Assembly (NCBI RefSeq): GCF_023369855.1
Contig: NZ_JAMBPP010000006.1
Coordinates: forward strand, 62,001-126,000
DNA: 64,000 nucleotides
Origin: Actinotalea alkalitolerans
Lineage (GTDB): Bacteria > Actinomycetota > Actinomycetes > Actinomycetales > Cellulomonadaceae
Direction: 5' to 3'
The notes under the pieces are model-generated. The model was not told where the DNA came from. It did no database searches and saw nothing but the letters and a program-made list of their open reading frames with translations. This document shows positions 63,001 to 64,000 of the stretch, piece by piece (position 1 is the stretch's first letter; each line of letters opens with the position of its first letter). The translations under genes and the position numbers were made by a program.

Positions 63001-64000
63001 GCCTGCCGAGCATGATGCGGCTCAAGGACGGCGCCTTCCTCGCGGACGACACCATGGTCGCCCCCTACGAGCTGGGCGGCGGCTGGGTCCGGGTGGCCTC
63101 GGCCAAGGTGGGCCGGCGAGCCTTCGTCGGCAACTCCGGCATGACCGCTCCGGGCCGCACGGTGCCCAAGAACGGTCTGGTCGCCGTCCTCTCGGCCACA
63201 CCGCGGCGCACCAGCGCGGGCTCGAGCTACATCGGCAGCCCCCCGGTCCGGCTGCCCCGTGCCGCGGTGCTCGATGACCCGGGCCGCACCTACGACCCGC
63301 CGCGGCGGCTGCGCGTGGCCCGCGGGCTGGTCGAGGTGTGCCGCGTGGTCCCGGCACTCGTCGTCGGTCTGCTCGCGCTCGCGACGCTGCTCACGCTGCA
63401 GGCCGTCGTCGTCGCCGGCGGGTGGGGCCTGGGAGCGGCCTTCGGGGGCGTGGTGCTCCTGGGCACAGGTGTGGTCGCGGCCGGGGTCACGGTGGCCGCG
63501 AAGTGGGCGCTCGTGGGGCGGTTCCGGGTGGGAGATCACCCGCTGTGGAGCCCCGCGGTGTGGCGTGGTGAGCTGGCTGACACCTTCACCGAGATGGTCG
63601 CCGCCCGGTTCTTCGCCGACGTCGTGAGCGGTACTGTCGCGCTGGTGTGGTGGCTTCGGGCGATGGGTGCGCGGATCGGCCGTGGCGTGTGGTGCCAGAC
63701 GTACTGGCTCCCCGAGGCGGACCTGGTCCGGCTCGGCGACGGCGCGAGCGTCGGACCAGGGTGCGTGGTGCAGACCCACCTCTTCCACGACCGCGTGATG
63801 AGCCTGGACACGGTGACGCTCGACGACGGTGCGACCCTCGGGCCGCACGGCGTGATCCTGCCGGCCGCGAGCCTGGGCGCTGGTGCCAGCGTGGGACCGG
63901 CGTCGCTGGTCCTGCGCGGTGAGCGCGTCCCGGCGGGCTCACGGTGGGTCGGCAACCCGATCGCCCCGTGGCCGGTCGCGCCGGACCCGGTGCCGGTGTG
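60054..64000 (+). CDS. Poly-lysine-synthetase-like NRPS, 3' end outside window
   Basis: 1315 residues are visible and the frame runs off the right edge. An adenylation domain (about 20-520) carries FTSGSTGTPKGV, TYGPTEA, YRTGDL and TSGKIDRDALP. The ten specificity positions, aligned to GrsA, read D-A-E-S-I-G-T-V-V-K, like codes for lysine. The carrier domain follows with FFARGGSSLTA (phosphopantetheine on Ser550). Then come three pairs of membrane helices (about 614-686, 845-925, 1090-1155), each followed by a hexapeptide-repeat-like (LbH) soluble domain. This is the layout of epsilon-poly-L-lysine synthetase (Pls, about 1319 aa). There is no classical condensation or thioesterase domain. GTG at 60054 follows AGCAGGAGC. 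Confidence 0.82.
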   Translation, partial: MINQDVTVQGALRAGHRAPAPRTLMDVFTATVERHPDAVAIDDGDEVLTYTALAEAVGLRAAQLSAAGVGRGDWVGVRATSGTVGLYLSILAVLRVGGAYVPVDADDPDERARRVFAEADVAAVMGDGLEVLGPDGRPGSGRPATAPSLGAPRPSGPGPDDDAWVIFTSGSTGTPKGVAVTHRSAAALVDAEARLFLQGSPIGPGDRVLAGLSVAFDASCEEMWLAWRHGAALVPAPRALVRAGSELGPWLVEREITVVSTVPTLAGMWPVDALDGVRLLIFGGEAVPPELAVRLHAPGREVWNTYGPTEATVVTCAALLEPDEPVRIGLPLDGWDLAVVDAEGQEVPEGGSGELIIGGVGLARYLDTALDAVKFGPSATLGWDRAYRTGDLVESHPEGLVFLGRADDQVKVNGHRIELGEVETALQSLPGVAAAAAAVRHSPTGAGLLVGYVVPDGSTTLDRADLLGRLRDELPATMVPVLAVVEGIPTRTSGKIDRDALPWPIDGLGDPGAGSTLHGTQAWVGEQWAAVIGVHPTDAADDFFARGGSSLTAAQLVSALRVRYPQVTVAEVYDHPTVGDLAAHLGARWPQATQDPAPEGPARLVRPVPVGSQVAQLLALVPLRTLVGLRWLTALAAVNALLDGVWGVPWAVPVPWWWALAGWVVTVSPLGRMGVTALGARLLLLGVTPGSYPRGGGAHLRLWAAEQLAAGFGAITPASAPWVGLYARALGVRMGPGVDLHSLPPVTGMLTLGRECAVEPEVELCGYWVDGDVVHLGHITVGARATVGARSVLYPGAHVGQGTDVAAGSAVHGATGEAEYWTGSPATKAHEARHPWPSDRPSTSARSAVWVVGYASVGTVVAGLPVVAVGAALLVVGAAVRETATLTQAVGAALLVAPAATLGAYALYAVLVVGSVRLLGRGLEPGYHPVRSRAGLQAWSVQRLMDAARTSLFPVYSSVATSSWLRLLGAEVGRGTEISTVIGLPSMMRLKDGAFLADDTMVAPYELGGGWVRVASAKVGRRAFVGNSGMTAPGRTVPKNGLVAVLSATPRRTSAGSSYIGSPPVRLPRAAVLDDPGRTYDPPRRLRVARGLVEVCRVVPALVVGLLALATLLTLQAVVVAGGWGLGAAFGGVVLLGTGVVAAGVTVAAKWALVGRFRVGDHPLWSPAVWRGELADTFTEMVAARFFADVVSGTVALVWWLRAMGARIGRGVWCQTYWLPEADLVRLGDGASVGPGCVVQTHLFHDRVMSLDTVTLDDGATLGPHGVILPAASLGAGASVGPASLVLRGERVPAGSRWVGNPIAPWPVAPDPVPV

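Noticed and set aside
60710-63277. Plus-strand 855-codon and minus-strand 705-codon frames inside the synthetase
   Set aside because: The true frame is the one with A-domain core motifs starting at 60054, which lacks a stop inside the window and so is easily missed.

Overview
The window is very GC-rich, densely coded DNA with many GTG starts, four-base start/stop overlaps (ATGA, GTGA) and families typical of Actinomycetota: ECF42 and SigE-type sigma factors, a DtxR/IdeR-like iron box, a UDP-galactopyranose mutase and YCII, VOC and GNAT proteins. Three GH3 glycosidases, a GH65 phosphorylase and a poly-lysine-synthetase-like NRPS suggest a soil or plant-litter Micrococcales member, perhaps Cellulomonadaceae. 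That placement is inferred; no rRNA or tRNA gene is visible.

Layout. 1-7 kb (mostly minus): a nitroreductase-like gene cut by the left edge, an ABC-2 exporter with its own NarL-type two-component system, an APC amino-acid permease behind a 30-residue upstream ORF, and a HAD phosphatase. 7-11 kb (plus): a membrane protein, a YCII protein overlapping an ECF42 sigma factor, and a universal stress protein overlapping two tandem Fluc/CrcB fluoride channels. 11-30 kb: mixed accessory genes (methyltransferases, TetR/hydrolase, an HD-GYP/LuxR fusion with an MFS exporter, DJ-1/PfpI, AlkD, GT4, GH65, an ECF sigma with a membrane partner) and decayed fragments.

30.5-44.5 kb is a coherent glycan locus: a lipoprotein GH3, a small lipoprotein, a doubly membrane-anchored GH3 with swapped domain order, a cytosolic GH3, a GtrA-like membrane protein, a GT2 glycosyltransferase, a convergent AgrC/AgrA-like (GHKL kinase and LytTR regulator) pair and divergent glf. 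Perfect hairpins separate the first genes, and two direct repeats 21 bp apart upstream of the first gene look like a LytTR-type site. I read it as synthesis and trimming of a surface glycan under two-component control.

44-53 kb: an oddly ended RibD-like reductase facing an AraC regulator, a FIST sensor followed by a GGDEF-EAL protein, a CREST-type membrane hydrolase, then genes carrying deletions and tandem duplications (GNAT, VOC, WYL). 52.4-57.4 kb: an AraC regulator followed by an iron-boxed siderophore ABC importer. 57.4-60 kb: a carbinolamine dehydratase/glyoxalase fusion and a MarR/DUF operon.

60.05 kb to the right edge: an A-T-(TM, LbH)x3 synthetase with the architecture of epsilon-poly-L-lysine synthetase. 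Its A-domain code reads D-A-E-S-I-G-T-V-V-K, pointing to lysine or a similar diamino acid. Together with the GH3/GtrA/GT2/LytTR/Glf locus this is the most interesting content.
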